A DNA stretch of 64,000 nucleotides, from contig NZ_KB892001.1 in the NCBI RefSeq assembly GCF_000373645.1, positions 190,441 to 254,440 of the forward strand. The letters are read 5' to 3'. Source of the stretch: Streptomyces sp. ATexAB-D23. GTDB taxonomy: Bacteria; Actinomycetota; Actinomycetes; Streptomycetales; Streptomycetaceae. The notes under the pieces are model-generated. The model was given only the letters and a program-made list of their open reading frames with translations. It did not search any database and was not told the origin of the DNA. Below are positions 8,519 to 16,837 of this stretch, piece after piece (the stretch's first letter is position 1; the number at the start of each line of letters is the position of its first letter). Position numbers and translations under genes: made by a program.

Positions 8519-9444
8519 CCGTCGGCGGCGGTGTCGGGACGGCCGGTGACCACGGCCGCGACGGTGCTCCCGGCGGGGAACACGCCCTCGTCGGCCAGCA
8601 CGGTGAGCGCGTACAGCATTTTGGCCACATACAGTCGCTCGACCGGCAGCCCGTGGCGGTCCTCGAAATCCTGTGCGAAGGCATGCAGGGCGGGTGTCGT
8701 ACGGGCGTAGCCGCCGAAGTGGAAGCGTTCGTCCAGCCACCACTCGCCGGCCGGCCCGCCGAACGCCTCCCGTTGCAGCTCCCGCACCGCGTCGCCGAGG
8801 AAGCTCCCGCGCAGGACCGGGACGCCGAGGGCGCGCTGCCCCGGCCCGAGCCCGGCGGCCAGCCCGGCGAGGGTGCCGCCGGTGCCGCAGGCCACCGCCG
8901 CCACGTCGGCCACGCCCCGCAGCTCGCGCCCGAGCGCGGCGCAGCCCCGGGCCGCGAGGGCGTTGCTGCCGCCCTCCGGGATGATCTCGCACTCCCCGTG
9001 GACGTCCAGCAGCCCGGCGAGGACCGCCGGATCGGTCTTGGCGCGGTACGTGCGCCGGTCCACGAAGTGCAGCCGCATGCCGTCCGCCGCGCACCGTGCG
9101 AGCGAGGGGTTCAGGGGCCGGTGCGCCAGCTCGTCGCCCCGGACGACGCCGATCGTGCGGAAGCCCAGCAGCCGGCCCGCGGCGGCCGTGGCCCGCAGGT
9201 GGTTGGAGTAGGCGCCGCCGAAGGTCAGCACGGGGCGCCCGGTGGCGGCGAGCAGGTTGGGAGCGAGTTTGCGCCATTTGTTGCCCGGCAGGTCCGGGTG
9301 GATCAGATCGTCGCGTTTGAGCAGCAGCGTCACGCCGTGCCGGGCGAAGCGCTCGTCCTCGACCTGCCGCACGGGCGACGGGAGCACCGGCCGCAGCCGG
9401 GAGAGGCCGGGCAGGCCGGGGGGCGGGGCGGACGCGTCGGGCAT
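8497..9444 (-). CDS. PLP-dependent ACC deaminase / D-cysteine desulfhydrase family enzyme
   Basis: A 315-residue type II PLP enzyme. The lysine that binds PLP is in LPGNKWRKL (about residue 55), followed by TFGGAYSNHLRATAAA, which holds the cofactor ring, and the phosphate-binding loop ACGTGGTLAGLAAGL. The family cleaves D-cysteine to pyruvate, ammonia and sulfide, or deaminates 1-aminocyclopropane-1-carboxylate. ACC deaminases usually carry two tyrosines near the active site that I cannot confirm here, so D-cysteine desulfhydrase is more probable. It stands alone and is convergent with the antiporter. Confidence 0.85.
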   Translation of the reverse strand: MPDASAPPPGLPGLSRLRPVLPSPVRQVEDERFARHGVTLLLKRDDLIHPDLPGNKWRKLAPNLLAATGRPVLTFGGAYSNHLRATAAAGRLLGFRTIGVVRGDELAHRPLNPSLARCAADGMRLHFVDRRTYRAKTDPAVLAGLLDVHGECEIIPEGGSNALAARGCAALGRELRGVADVAAVACGTGGTLAGLAAGLGPGQRALGVPVLRGSFLGDAVRELQREAFGGPAGEWWLDERFHFGGYARTTPALHAFAQDFEDRHGLPVERLYVAKMLYALTVLADEGVFPAGSTVAAVVTGRPDTAADGQSASSR

Positions 9445-9489
9445 GCCCCCATTGTGGGCGTACGCCCCCGCCGGACGGCCCCCGGGCGG

Positions 9490-10083
9490 CTACTTGAGGC
9501 GGTCGTGGACGCGGTCCCGCATGTCCGCCATCGTGAAGCCGCGCGGGTCCACCTTGCCGGGCTGCCACTCCAGGTGCCCGATGACCGAGCGGGAGTTCCA
9601 GCCATGGTGCCGGCAGAGGGCGGCCGCGGCCTTCTCGATGGCTTCGAGCTGGGCGTCGGGCCAGGGGTCCTTGCCGTCGCCGAGGTTCTCGCACTCGAAG
9701 CCGTAGAAGTGCCGGTTCCCGTCGGTGTTGCTCTCGTTGACGCCGGGGAGCTTCTTCTTCTCGGCGATGACGGCGCGCAGGACGTCGTCGTCGCCCAGGC
9801 CCGCGTGGTTGGTCCGGCCGTACCCGACCAGGTGGACCCGGCCGTCCTTGGCGATGACGCCGTGGCACAGCGGCCCCGGCAGGTCGGGGTGGCCGTCGCG
9901 GCACATCCGTACGGTGGCGTCCGTTCCCCTGGTGACGGAGTGATGGATCATCACGCCGTTGACCGGGCCCCAGGCGCCCTTGTGGTTGCGGTTGTGGCTG
10001 CGCCAGTCGCCGACCTGGACGACGGTGAGCCCTTCGTTCTTCAGGGCGGCGAGGAAAGCGCTCGCGGACATGGGTGTGGACAT
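9490..10083 (-). CDS. N-acetylmuramoyl-L-alanine amidase (amidase_2/PGRP type)
   Basis: A 197-residue zinc amidase that cuts the bond between N-acetylmuramic acid and the stem peptide. VMIHHSVT supplies the first zinc histidine (His47 or His48), GHLEWQPGKVDP supplies His170 and Asp179, and Glu130 in FYGFECEN fits the catalytic acid. There is no signal peptide, so it is either cytoplasmic (peptidoglycan recycling) or a phage-like endolysin needing another route out. A terminator lies just upstream, so it has its own promoter in the 150-bp gap to the flavohaemoglobin gene. Confidence 0.88.
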   Translation of the reverse strand: MSTPMSASAFLAALKNEGLTVVQVGDWRSHNRNHKGAWGPVNGVMIHHSVTRGTDATVRMCRDGHPDLPGPLCHGVIAKDGRVHLVGYGRTNHAGLGDDDVLRAVIAEKKKLPGVNESNTDGNRHFYGFECENLGDGKDPWPDAQLEAIEKAAAALCRHHGWNSRSVIGHLEWQPGKVDPRGFTMADMRDRVHDRLK

Positions 10084-10139
10084 GACCGACTCCTTTGGTG
10101 CGTGGGGGAGTGCGTCCGTACCGCGCTTGTACCCGCCGG

Positions 10140-10181
10140 ACAGGGCCCCGGACCGGTCACGGCGCGACCGCGGGGCCCTGT
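10140..10181 (-). terminator. Terminator after the flavohaemoglobin gene
   Basis: An 11-bp perfect inverted repeat (ACAGGGCCCCG and complement) encloses a second small stem (CGGTC/GACCG). It lies 52 bp past the hmp stop and upstream of the amidase start, so it separates two co-oriented genes. Confidence 0.75.
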
Positions 10182-10232
10182 TCGGATGCTGTGCGAGCCG
10201 ATTCGGTCAATTCGGCGCGGGTCGTGGGGTGC

Positions 10233-11426
10233 TCAGGAGGCGAGCCACAGGTCGGGGCCGAACACCTCGTAGTGGATGTCGGACGCGGCGACGCCCTTGG
10301 CGAGCAGCTGGGTGCGCACCGAGCGCATGAAGGGCAGCGGACCGCAGAGGTAGGCGTGCGTGCCGGAGGCGATCGCCAGGCCGCTCAGGTCGACCAGACC
10401 GGTCCGGTCGGCGGGGTGGCCGTCCGTCGGGTCCTCGTACCAGAAGTGGGCCGCCGAGTCGGGGAGCTTGCCGGCGAGGGCGGCGTGGTCGGTGCGCATC
10501 GCGTGGTCGGCGGGGGAGCGGTCGCCGTGCACGACGGTGACCGGGGTGCCGTGCCCGGACTCGGCGAGGTGCTCCAGCATCGAGAGGATCGGCGTGCAGC
10601 CGATGCCCGCGGAGGCCAGCAGGAGGGGCGCCTCGGCGGACTTCAGGACGAGGTCGCCGTACGGGGCCGAGACCCGGAGCCTGTCACCCGCACGGACCTG
10701 CTCGTGCAGCTGCCGCGAGACCTCGCCGTCCGGGGCGCCGCCGCCGCGCACCCGCTTGACCGTGATCGAGCGGACCGCCGAGCCGGGGGCGCGGGAGAGG
10801 CTGTACTGACGTATCTGGTGGGCGCCGTCGGGAAGCTCGACCTGTACGGAGACGTACTGGCCGGGTCGGAAGGCGGGGGCCGGCGAGCCGTCGGCCGGGC
10901 GGAGGCGGAAGGTGGCGACGTCCTCGGTCTCCTCGGTGCGCGAGACGACCTCCCAGTCGCGCCAGACGTCACCGGCGACGACGCCCTGCTGCGCGTACAG
11001 CCGTTCCTCGATGGCGATCAGGGCGTTGGCCATCAGCCAGTAGACCTCGTCCCAGGCGGCGGCGACCTCGGGGGTGACCGCGTCGCCCAGGACCTCGGCT
11101 ATGGCGGCGAAGAGATGGGTGTGGACGACGTCGTACTGGGCGGGGGTGATGCCCAGTGAGGCGTGCTTGTGGGCGATGCGGCTGAGCATCACGTCCGGTC
11201 GCGTGTCGGGGTGCTCGACCAGCTGGGTCGCGAAGGCGGCGATGGAGCCGGCGAGCGCCTGGCGCTGGGCGCCGGAGGCCTGGTTGCCGCGGTTGAACAG
11301 GTCGCGCAGCAGCTCCGGGTGGGCGTCGAACAGCTTCCGGTAGAAGAGATCGGCGATGTCTCCGATGGCCGCGCCGACGGCGGGAAGGGTGGCACGGACG
11401 GTGGCGGTGGACGGCTCGGAGAGCAT
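10233..11426 (-). CDS. hmp: Flavohaemoglobin, nitric oxide dioxygenase
   Basis: A 397-residue Hmp-type protein: an N-terminal globin domain (about 1-135, with proximal-type histidine in IAHKHASLG), an FAD-binding domain (RQYSLSR motif, about 190-195) and an NAD(P)H-binding ferredoxin-reductase domain (LASAGIGCTPILSML; AYLCGPLPFM near the end). It converts NO plus O2 to nitrate using NAD(P)H. ATG 11426 is chosen because GAGGAG sits 7 nt upstream; the longer frame to 11468 would run into the operator. An NsrR-like palindrome lies 21 bp upstream, and nsrR is the next gene, so NO-dependent derepression is strongly implied. Confidence 0.95.
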   Translation of the reverse strand: MLSEPSTATVRATLPAVGAAIGDIADLFYRKLFDAHPELLRDLFNRGNQASGAQRQALAGSIAAFATQLVEHPDTRPDVMLSRIAHKHASLGITPAQYDVVHTHLFAAIAEVLGDAVTPEVAAAWDEVYWLMANALIAIEERLYAQQGVVAGDVWRDWEVVSRTEETEDVATFRLRPADGSPAPAFRPGQYVSVQVELPDGAHQIRQYSLSRAPGSAVRSITVKRVRGGGAPDGEVSRQLHEQVRAGDRLRVSAPYGDLVLKSAEAPLLLASAGIGCTPILSMLEHLAESGHGTPVTVVHGDRSPADHAMRTDHAALAGKLPDSAAHFWYEDPTDGHPADRTGLVDLSGLAIASGTHAYLCGPLPFMRSVRTQLLAKGVAASDIHYEVFGPDLWLAS

Positions 11427-11446
11427 GGGTGACTCCTCGGATGTTG

Positions 11447-11469
11447 AATTGGCATCTGAGATGCGCATT
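11447..11469. promoter_or_regulatory. NsrR-like operator upstream of hmp
   Basis: An 11-1-11 imperfect palindrome with arms AATTGGCATCT and AGATGCGCATT. The arms match at 9 of 11 positions when folded, and the 13-bp core is perfectly symmetric. The form fits the known Streptomyces NsrR site. Confidence 0.8.
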
Positions 11470-11534
11470 TAAGCTCAGTGTAGAAACCGGGTTCGGGACC
11501 CGGTGCGGCGGGGTGGGTTCAGGGGGCTTGCGGC

Positions 11535-11981
11535 TCAGTCCCCGGGTGGGGGGCCGCTGCTGATGCCGATCAGGAGCGGGCCGGTCGGGCCGGTGACCAG
11601 ATCGGCGACGGTGAGCGGGTCGAGGGAGGTGTAGAAGGCCTCCTCCGCCAGGCGCAGGGCGCTGCGCAGCCGGCAGGCCGACCGCAGCGGGCACGGGGTG
11701 CCCCCCTCGCAGTCGACGACGTCGCCGGGCCCCTCCAGCTCGCGCACGAGGCCGCCCACCGACGCCGACCGGCCGGCCTCGGTGAGGGCGAGGCCGCCGC
11801 CGCGCCCGCGCCGCGCCTCGACCAGGCCGAGGTGCTGGAGGCGGGCCACCACCTTGGCGGCGTGCGAGTACGGCACCTGCATCGTGGCCGCCACCTCGCG
11901 GGTGGTCGGGTCCTCGTGCTTCACGACGGCCAGGCGCATCAGTACGCGCAGTGCCACGTCCGTGAATCTCGTCAGCCGCAT
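11535..11981 (-). CDS. nsrR: NO-sensing Rrf2-family repressor NsrR
   Basis: A 148-residue Rrf2 regulator. A winged helix-turn-helix occupies residues 1-65 (ATMQVPYSHAAKVVARLQHLGLV). The cluster-binding loop has Cys91, Cys97 and Cys103 (CX5CX5C), and Asp8 is present, which in S. coelicolor NsrR is the fourth ligand of the [4Fe-4S] cluster, given by the other subunit. NO destroys the cluster and releases DNA. It is followed on the same strand by hmp, and its own start is preceded 18 bp upstream by a second NsrR-like palindrome, indicating autoregulation. Confidence 0.93.
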   Translation of the reverse strand: MRLTRFTDVALRVLMRLAVVKHEDPTTREVAATMQVPYSHAAKVVARLQHLGLVEARRGRGGGLALTEAGRSASVGGLVRELEGPGDVVDCEGGTPCPLRSACRLRSALRLAEEAFYTSLDPLTVADLVTGPTGPLLIGISSGPPPGD

Positions 11982-11998
11982 GGCGGCGAGAGTAGGTT

Positions 11999-12021
11999 AA
12001 TTGGCATTCGAGATACAAATT
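11999..12021. promoter_or_regulatory. NsrR-like operator upstream of nsrR
   Basis: A 23-bp site with arms AATTGGCATTC and AGATACAAATT (7 of 11 symmetric). The left arm is identical to the hmp operator over its first nine bases (AATTGGCAT). It lies 18 bp upstream of the nsrR start. Confidence 0.72.
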
Positions 12022-12161
12022 AGAGGGCGGTCGGGGTATCGCGCAGCGTTGTGCCCAGCCCAAAGGCCGATTAGTCACACTCTTTTGTGTAATGGCGCGG
12101 GGCCTCATCGTGCTGGAAGTCTTCTTCTCGCAGGTCAGCCGACAAATCGAGAGGACGACAG

Positions 12162-13568
12162 ATGTCCGTTGGTGAAGAGGTTCAGAACGTGCAGGTGCCG
12201 CCGCAGCAGAGTCTCGGCACGGCGGCCGCGCGGAACCTCGCGACGACCACCAAGTCCGCTCCGCAGATGCAGGAGATCACCTCGCGGTGGCTGCTGAAGA
12301 TGCTTCCGTGGGTCCAGGTGCAGGGTGGCACGTACCGGGTGAACCGCCGGCTGAGCTACTCGGTCGGGGACGGCCGTGTGACGTTCGTACAGACCGGGGA
12401 CCAGGTGGCGGTCATCCCGGCCGAGCTCGGCGAGCTCCCTGCCCTGAGGGACTTCGGGGACGAGGCGGTCCTCGCCGAACTGGCCAGGAGGTGTGAGCAG
12501 CGCGACATCCCCGCCGGGCAGCTCCTGGCGACGGAGGGCGAGACGGCGGACCGGGTCTACCTGCTGGCGCACGGCAAGGTCGAGAAGATCGGCACCGGCC
12601 CCTACGGGGACGAGACGGTGCTCGGCGTCCACGCGGACGGGGCCTACTTCGGGGACCACTCCCTCATCGAGGGCGACGCCGTCTGGGAGTACACGGCCCG
12701 CGCCGTCACCGCGTGCACGGTGCTGACGCTCTCGCGCGCCGATGTGCTCAACCTCGCCGAGCGGGCCGAGCCGCTGCGCGACCACCTCGCCCGGCTGCTG
12801 GCCGTCCCGCACCAGCGCACCAACAAATACGGCGAGGCGGAGATCGACCTCTCCGCGGGCCACGTCGGTGAGGCCGTCGTCCCGCACACGTACGTGGACT
12901 ACGACGCCGCGCCCCGCGAGTACGAACTGAGCGTCGCCCAGACCGTCCTGAAGGTCCACAGCCGCGTCGCGGACCTCTACAACCAGCCGATGAACCAGAC
13001 CGAGCAGCAGTTGCGGCTCACGGTCGAGGCGCTGCGCGAGCGCCAGGAGCACGAGCTGATCAACAACCGCGAGTTCGGCCTGCTCAACAACTGCGACTAC
13101 GGCCAGCGGCTCCAGCCGCACGACGGGGTGCCCAGCCCCGACGACATGGACGAACTGCTCTCGCGCCGCCGCGGCTCCAAGCTCTTCCTCGCCCACCCGC
13201 GCGCCATCGCCGCCTTCGGCCGCGAGTGCAACAAGCGCGGACTGGTGCCGGAGAGCGTCGACATCGGCGGACACCATGTGCCGGCCTGGCGCGGGGTGCC
13301 GATCTTCCCGTCCAACAAGATCCCGGTCAGCGACGCCCGCACCACCTCGATCATCTGCATGAGGACCGGTGAGGCCGAGCAGGGCGTCATCGGCCTCCAG
13401 CAGACGGGCATCCCGGACGAGATCGAGCCCAGCCTCTCGGTCCGCTTCATGGGCATCGACGAGCAGGCGATCATCTCCTACCTCGTGACCGCCTACTACT
13501 CCGCGGCGATCCTCGTCCCGGACGCCCTCGGTGTCCTGGAGAACGTCGAGGTCAGCCGCTGGCGGTGA
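12162..13568 (+). CDS. Family 2B encapsulin shell protein with cyclic-nucleotide-binding-like insertion
   Basis: A 468-residue HK97-fold nanocompartment protein. The N-terminal arm (about 1-50) carries [20 protein letters not shown], typical of family 2. An inserted cNMP-binding-like domain spans roughly residues 95-215 ([28 protein letters not shown]...[12 protein letters not shown]), and the HK97 core resumes with [26 protein letters not shown] and ends at VSRWR. This insertion defines family 2B. Such shells self-assemble around a cargo enzyme; known family 2B cargoes include terpene cyclases and polyprenyl transferases. The next gene is a polyprenyl diphosphate synthase. Whether the inserted domain binds a nucleotide is unknown. 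Confidence 0.93.
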   Translation: MSVGEEVQNVQVPPQQSLGTAAARNLATTTKSAPQMQEITSRWLLKMLPWVQVQGGTYRVNRRLSYSVGDGRVTFVQTGDQVAVIPAELGELPALRDFGDEAVLAELARRCEQRDIPAGQLLATEGETADRVYLLAHGKVEKIGTGPYGDETVLGVHADGAYFGDHSLIEGDAVWEYTARAVTACTVLTLSRADVLNLAERAEPLRDHLARLLAVPHQRTNKYGEAEIDLSAGHVGEAVVPHTYVDYDAAPREYELSVAQTVLKVHSRVADLYNQPMNQTEQQLRLTVEALRERQEHELINNREFGLLNNCDYGQRLQPHDGVPSPDDMDELLSRRRGSKLFLAHPRAIAAFGRECNKRGLVPESVDIGGHHVPAWRGVPIFPSNKIPVSDARTTSIICMRTGEAEQGVIGLQQTGIPDEIEPSLSVRFMGIDEQAIISYLVTAYYSAAILVPDALGVLENVEVSRWR

Positions 13569-13573
13569 GCCAG

Positions 13574-13603
13574 GGGGCCCGGACCCCGCGGGGTCCGGGC
13601 CCC
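13574..13603 (+). terminator. Perfect hairpin between the encapsulin and its presumed cargo gene
   Basis: A 14-bp perfect inverted repeat (GGGGCCCGGACCCC and complement) with a 2-nt centre starts 5 bp after the encapsulin stop. It can terminate part of the transcription and so set a shell-to-cargo ratio, or the downstream gene may have its own promoter in the 98 bp that remain. Confidence 0.75.
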
Positions 13604-13701
13604 GGCCCGCAGCGTGCGACCACAGCAACCACCCACGTCCCCGGCCCCCGGCGCGACAGCGGCCGAGGCGGGACGGCAACGACAGGGGTGACCGATTGAC
13701 C

Positions 13702-14745
13702 ATGACCCGAACCGACGCCGCGACCGAGGGCAACGAGGCCGCGGCGCTGCTGGAGTACACCCGCACCCTCGTCGACCCCCCTCTGCGGGCCGCGGTCGCC
13801 TCCCTGCCCGGATCGCTCCGGCGGGTCGCGATGTACCACTTCGGCTGGGAGCACGCCGACGGCACCCCGGCCGCGGGTGGCGCGGGCAAGGCGATCAGAC
13901 CGGCGCTCGTCCTGGCGGCCGCCCGCGCGCTGGGCGGTGATCCCGAACAGGCGGTCCGGGCGGCCGTCGCCGTGGAGCTGGTCCACAACTTCACCCTGCT
14001 GCACGACGACGTCATCGACGAGGACCACACCCGCCGCCACCGGCCCACCGCCTGGACGGTGTTCGGGGTCGCCGACGCCGTCATCGCCGGCGACGCGATG
14101 CTGGCTCTCGCCCAGCGGCTGCTGGCCGAGGACGACAGAGCGGTCTCGGCCGACGCCTCGGCCAGACTCTCGACGTGTGTCATCGAGCTGTGCGCGGGCC
14201 AGCAGGCCGACTGCGCCTTCGAGGAGCGCGATCCGGACCAGGTGTCGCTGGACGAGTGCCTCACCATGGCCACGGCGAAGACGGGCGCGCTGCTCGGCTG
14301 CGCCTGTGCGCTGGGGGCGCTCTACGCGGGTGCCGACGAACGGGCCGTCGGGGCCATGGACGGCTTCGGCCGGGAGGCCGGACTCGCCTTCCAGCTGATC
14401 GACGATCTGATCGGCATCTGGGGGGACCCGGCGCAGACCGGCAAGCCGGTCGGGGCGGATCTCAGCGCCCACAAGAAGTCGCTGCCCGTGGTGGCGGCGC
14501 TCACCGCGGGCGGCCCAGCCGCTGCGGAGCTCGCCGCCCTCTACCGGGGCGCGATGAACACGCGCGCCGAGGTGAGCCGGGCCTCGGAAGCCGTCGACAG
14601 AGCCGGTGGCCGTGACTGGGCGCAGGGCTGCGCCGGGGACCGGATGGCGCGCGCGGTGCACCACCTGTCCCGGGCGGTCCCGGACCTGTCGGCGGCGGGC
14701 GATCTGCTGGCCCTGGCAGAGTTCGTCACCCGCCGCTCGCACTGA
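13702..14745 (+). CDS. Polyprenyl diphosphate synthase, probable encapsulin cargo
   Basis: A 347-residue trans-isoprenyl diphosphate synthase. The first aspartate-rich motif is DDVID at 102-106 (LLHDDVIDEDHTRRHRPT). The second is DDLIG at 234-238 (FQLIDDLIGIWGD), where the usual last Asp is Gly. Lys63 and Arg66 in GKAIRPALVL form the IPP site. It joins isopentenyl diphosphate to an allylic diphosphate; chain length cannot be read. ATG 13702 is preferred (AGGGGTG upstream); TTG 13696 is possible. Residues 1-20 are polar and could act as an encapsulation tag. Its placement directly after a family 2B shell gene is the main reason to call it cargo. Confidence 0.88.
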   Translation: MTRTDAATEGNEAAALLEYTRTLVDPPLRAAVASLPGSLRRVAMYHFGWEHADGTPAAGGAGKAIRPALVLAAARALGGDPEQAVRAAVAVELVHNFTLLHDDVIDEDHTRRHRPTAWTVFGVADAVIAGDAMLALAQRLLAEDDRAVSADASARLSTCVIELCAGQQADCAFEERDPDQVSLDECLTMATAKTGALLGCACALGALYAGADERAVGAMDGFGREAGLAFQLIDDLIGIWGDPAQTGKPVGADLSAHKKSLPVVAALTAGGPAAAELAALYRGAMNTRAEVSRASEAVDRAGGRDWAQGCAGDRMARAVHHLSRAVPDLSAAGDLLALAEFVTRRSH

Positions 14746-14864
14746 GATCACCCAGGCACATATGAGGGGCGGAAGGGAGGAACCAGAGCAAGATCACGAG
14801 GGCTGCGGGGGCAACCGGAGGGCGGCAGGGACGGTGTCGGAGGCAGGGGCTACAGTCCCTGCTC

Positions 14865-15545
14865 ATGACAGATGAGTCGTGGGCAGGGTGGTACCGGGAC
14901 CGGCAGGGATCCGACGCCGTCATCCTCACCACCGACGGACAGCAACTCCGGCTCCGCATCAGGGGCGTGGACTTCGAGGGCACGAGCTTCGACGGCCTGC
15001 GCCCGGTGGCCGGCGCGCCGGTGGAGAGCGATGTGTTCGCCCTGACGGACGGGGCGCTGAACGACTGCGTCCTGGAGTGGGACCTGCCGTTCCCCGTCAC
15101 CGCGGAGGGGGTGGAGCGGCAGGCGACGCTCAGCTGTCTGTTGTCGCTGCGCAGGCCCGACCCGTATCTGTATCTGGAGCTGCAGTTCGGCGGGGCGGCC
15201 TTCCGGTCGCACCGGGCCGAGAGCGACTTCGGGTCCGCGCTGGCCACCATCCAGCGGAAGCTGCCGCCCGGAGTGATGCTCAGGACCTGCATAGCCTGCG
15301 CGTTCTCGGACTACTTCCCGGCCCAGGACCCGGTACCGGTCCGCGGCCTCTCCGGCGGGCTCGCCTGCTTCCGGGGCGCGAAGGAGGAGTACCGGGGCAC
15401 GGCCGGTGAGCAGGACGTGCTCGGCCTGTGGGACCGGCGCACCGGCTTCGTCCAGGAGGTCTGGAGCTGCCGGGAGTTCGAGCCCCGGCCGACAGCGGGC
15501 GCGGGCACCGGCCACCGCGGCGCGTTCCCACTCGAAACGGCCTGA
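14865..15545 (+). CDS. Uncharacterised actinobacterial protein, probably DUF6304 type
   Basis: A 226-residue soluble protein beginning MTDESWAGWYRDRQGSDAVILTT. It seems built of beta strands (LRLRIRGVDFEGTSFDGL; LEWDLPFPVTAEG) and has a central RTCIACAFSDYFP segment with two nearby cysteines. I associate this pattern from memory with the Streptomyces DUF6304 family, whose function is unknown. It lies 119 bp after the polyprenyl synthase on the same strand, but a link to the encapsulin system is not evident. Confidence 0.75.
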   Translation: MTDESWAGWYRDRQGSDAVILTTDGQQLRLRIRGVDFEGTSFDGLRPVAGAPVESDVFALTDGALNDCVLEWDLPFPVTAEGVERQATLSCLLSLRRPDPYLYLELQFGGAAFRSHRAESDFGSALATIQRKLPPGVMLRTCIACAFSDYFPAQDPVPVRGLSGGLACFRGAKEEYRGTAGEQDVLGLWDRRTGFVQEVWSCREFEPRPTAGAGTGHRGAFPLETA

Positions 15546-15569
15546 CCGGCCGGCCTCCCGGCCGCCCCC

Positions 15570-15690
15570 GATCAGCTCCCGCTGATCAGCTCCCCCCGAT
15601 CAGCTCCCTCCGAACCGCCCCGCCCCCCGACACTCAACCGCTCGACCCCGAACCGCTCGACACTCAACCGCTCGACCTCGAACCGCCCGA
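15570..15690 (+). repeat. Two adjacent short tandem repeats
   Basis: GATCAGCTCCC occurs three times at a 14-bp period (15570, 15584, 15598). A 30-bp unit beginning CACTCAACCGCTCGACC is then repeated twice (15631-15660 and 15661-15690) with three mismatches. Together with the terminator and operator that follow, they fill the 306-bp gap between genes. Confidence 0.8.
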
Positions 15691-15715
15691 CGGCCTTGCG
15701 CCGCCGGGCGGTTCG
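15679..15715 (+). terminator. Terminator-like hairpin
   Basis: An 11-bp perfect inverted repeat (CGAACCGCCCG and complement) with a partly paired 15-nt loop, at the end of the tandem repeats and before the next promoter. Confidence 0.65.
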
Positions 15716-15811
15716 GCGTTTCGGCCTCTCGGGCGATGCGGCGCCGCACCCGCACCGCGGCACCGTGTCGCACATGGGCGTACCGCCCTCTCTCGTTTCT
15801 CGTTGCCATGG

Positions 15812-15846
15812 CCTCCATTGTTCTACTAGCATGCGAACAATGGAGG
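15812..15846. promoter_or_regulatory. Operator with 12-bp arms covering promoter and ribosome-binding site
   Basis: Perfect inverted repeat CCTCCATTGTTC / GAACAATGGAGG with an 11-bp spacer. The right arm contains the GGAGG ribosome-binding site of the next gene (ATG 15852, 5-nt gap), and the spacer contains TACTAG, a possible -10, with TTGCCA at 15803-15808 as a weak -35. The likely binder is the GntR regulator encoded by the second gene of the unit. Confidence 0.75.
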
Positions 15847-15851
15847 TTTTC

Positions 15852-16835
15852 ATGAACCGGAAAAACATCGGCCGCGTGGTCCTCACCGCCCTGCCGTTCC
15901 TGCTCGCGCTCGCCACCGACCTGATCCTCTTCGCCACCCGCCGCGACCGGCTTCCCGCCCGGCTGGCCAGCCATTTCGTGGGCAACGGCCGGGTGGACGA
16001 CTACGCGAGCCAGACCTCGTACGTCGTCGTCACCACGTTGGTGCTGGTCGGCTGCGGCATTCTGCTGGCGCTGATGGCGGGGCTGGGAAAGTTCTACGGC
16101 TCGGCTTCCCGCGCAATGATCGGCTGCGGCTACGCGCTCGCCGGGTTCCTCGGCTACCTGATGGCCGCCGTCATGCTCATCAACGTGGACGCGGTCGAGG
16201 ACGCGCAGGGCCAAGGGCAGGACGTCTCGTTCCCGCTGTGGCATCTGGCCGCGGCCTTCGGGGTGGCCGCTGTCGGCTTCGGGCTGGGATTCCTGGTGGC
16301 CGCACTGGTCCCCGCAACCGAGCCGGACGGGGGCGGTGGGGCCGAGGGGGAGCGGAAGCGGATCGCGCTGCGACCCGGCGAGGTCGCCGGATGGGCGCGC
16401 GGCGCCGGGTCCTGGTGGCTGTCGCTCATCGCGCTCCTGACCTTCGGCACGGGCGTCGCCCTGCTGTTCACCGCGACCTGGCCCGTCGCCCTGCCGGCCC
16501 TCGTCCTCGGCGTGCTCGTCGCGAGCTTCGCCCGTCCGTACGTGACCGTGGACCGGCGCGGGATCACCGTCTCCGGGCTGCTGCCCTGGCCGCGCGTGCG
16601 GGTTTCGCTGGACCGGATAGAGGGGGCGACCAGCCGCGACATCAGCCCGCTCACCGAGTACGGCGGCTGGGGCTACCGCATCCGGCCCGGACGTACCGGC
16701 GTCATGATCCGCTCGGGGGAGGGCATCGTGGCACGGCTGGCGAACGGCCGGGACTTCGCGGTGACCGTGGACGACTCGGCGACCGGCGCCGCGCTGCTCA
16801 ACACCCTGATCGACCAGCACCGAACGGAACAGTGA
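15852..16835 (+). CDS. DUF1648-type multi-pass membrane protein
   Basis: A 327-residue membrane protein. The first segment contains LPARLASHFVGNGRVDDYAS, the DUF1648 signature (LPxxxPxHFxxxGxxD style). Segments follow at about 9-27, 54-76, 86-108, 125-150 and 197-230, and a C-terminal soluble PH-like part begins near YVTVDRRGITVSGLLPW. ATG 15852 follows a GGAGG site. It is co-transcribed with the YtrA-type regulator 2 nt downstream. Such pairs are often cell-envelope stress or antibiotic-sensing units, but the function is not established. Confidence 0.85.
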   Translation: MNRKNIGRVVLTALPFLLALATDLILFATRRDRLPARLASHFVGNGRVDDYASQTSYVVVTTLVLVGCGILLALMAGLGKFYGSASRAMIGCGYALAGFLGYLMAAVMLINVDAVEDAQGQGQDVSFPLWHLAAAFGVAAVGFGLGFLVAALVPATEPDGGGGAEGERKRIALRPGEVAGWARGAGSWWLSLIALLTFGTGVALLFTATWPVALPALVLGVLVASFARPYVTVDRRGITVSGLLPWPRVRVSLDRIEGATSRDISPLTEYGGWGYRIRPGRTGVMIRSGEGIVARLANGRDFAVTVDDSATGAALLNTLIDQHRTEQ

Positions 16836-16837
16836 CC

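Noticed and set aside
6881..9904. 1007-codon open frame on the minus strand across the antiporter, deaminase and amidase genes
   Set aside because: It crosses three well-supported genes in the wrong frame and is arginine/proline-rich without domains.
13531..13701. N-terminal extension of the polyprenyl synthase starting inside the encapsulin gene
   Set aside because: It would read the terminator hairpin and a proline/arginine-rich stretch; the family start and a ribosome-binding site fit ATG 13702 better.
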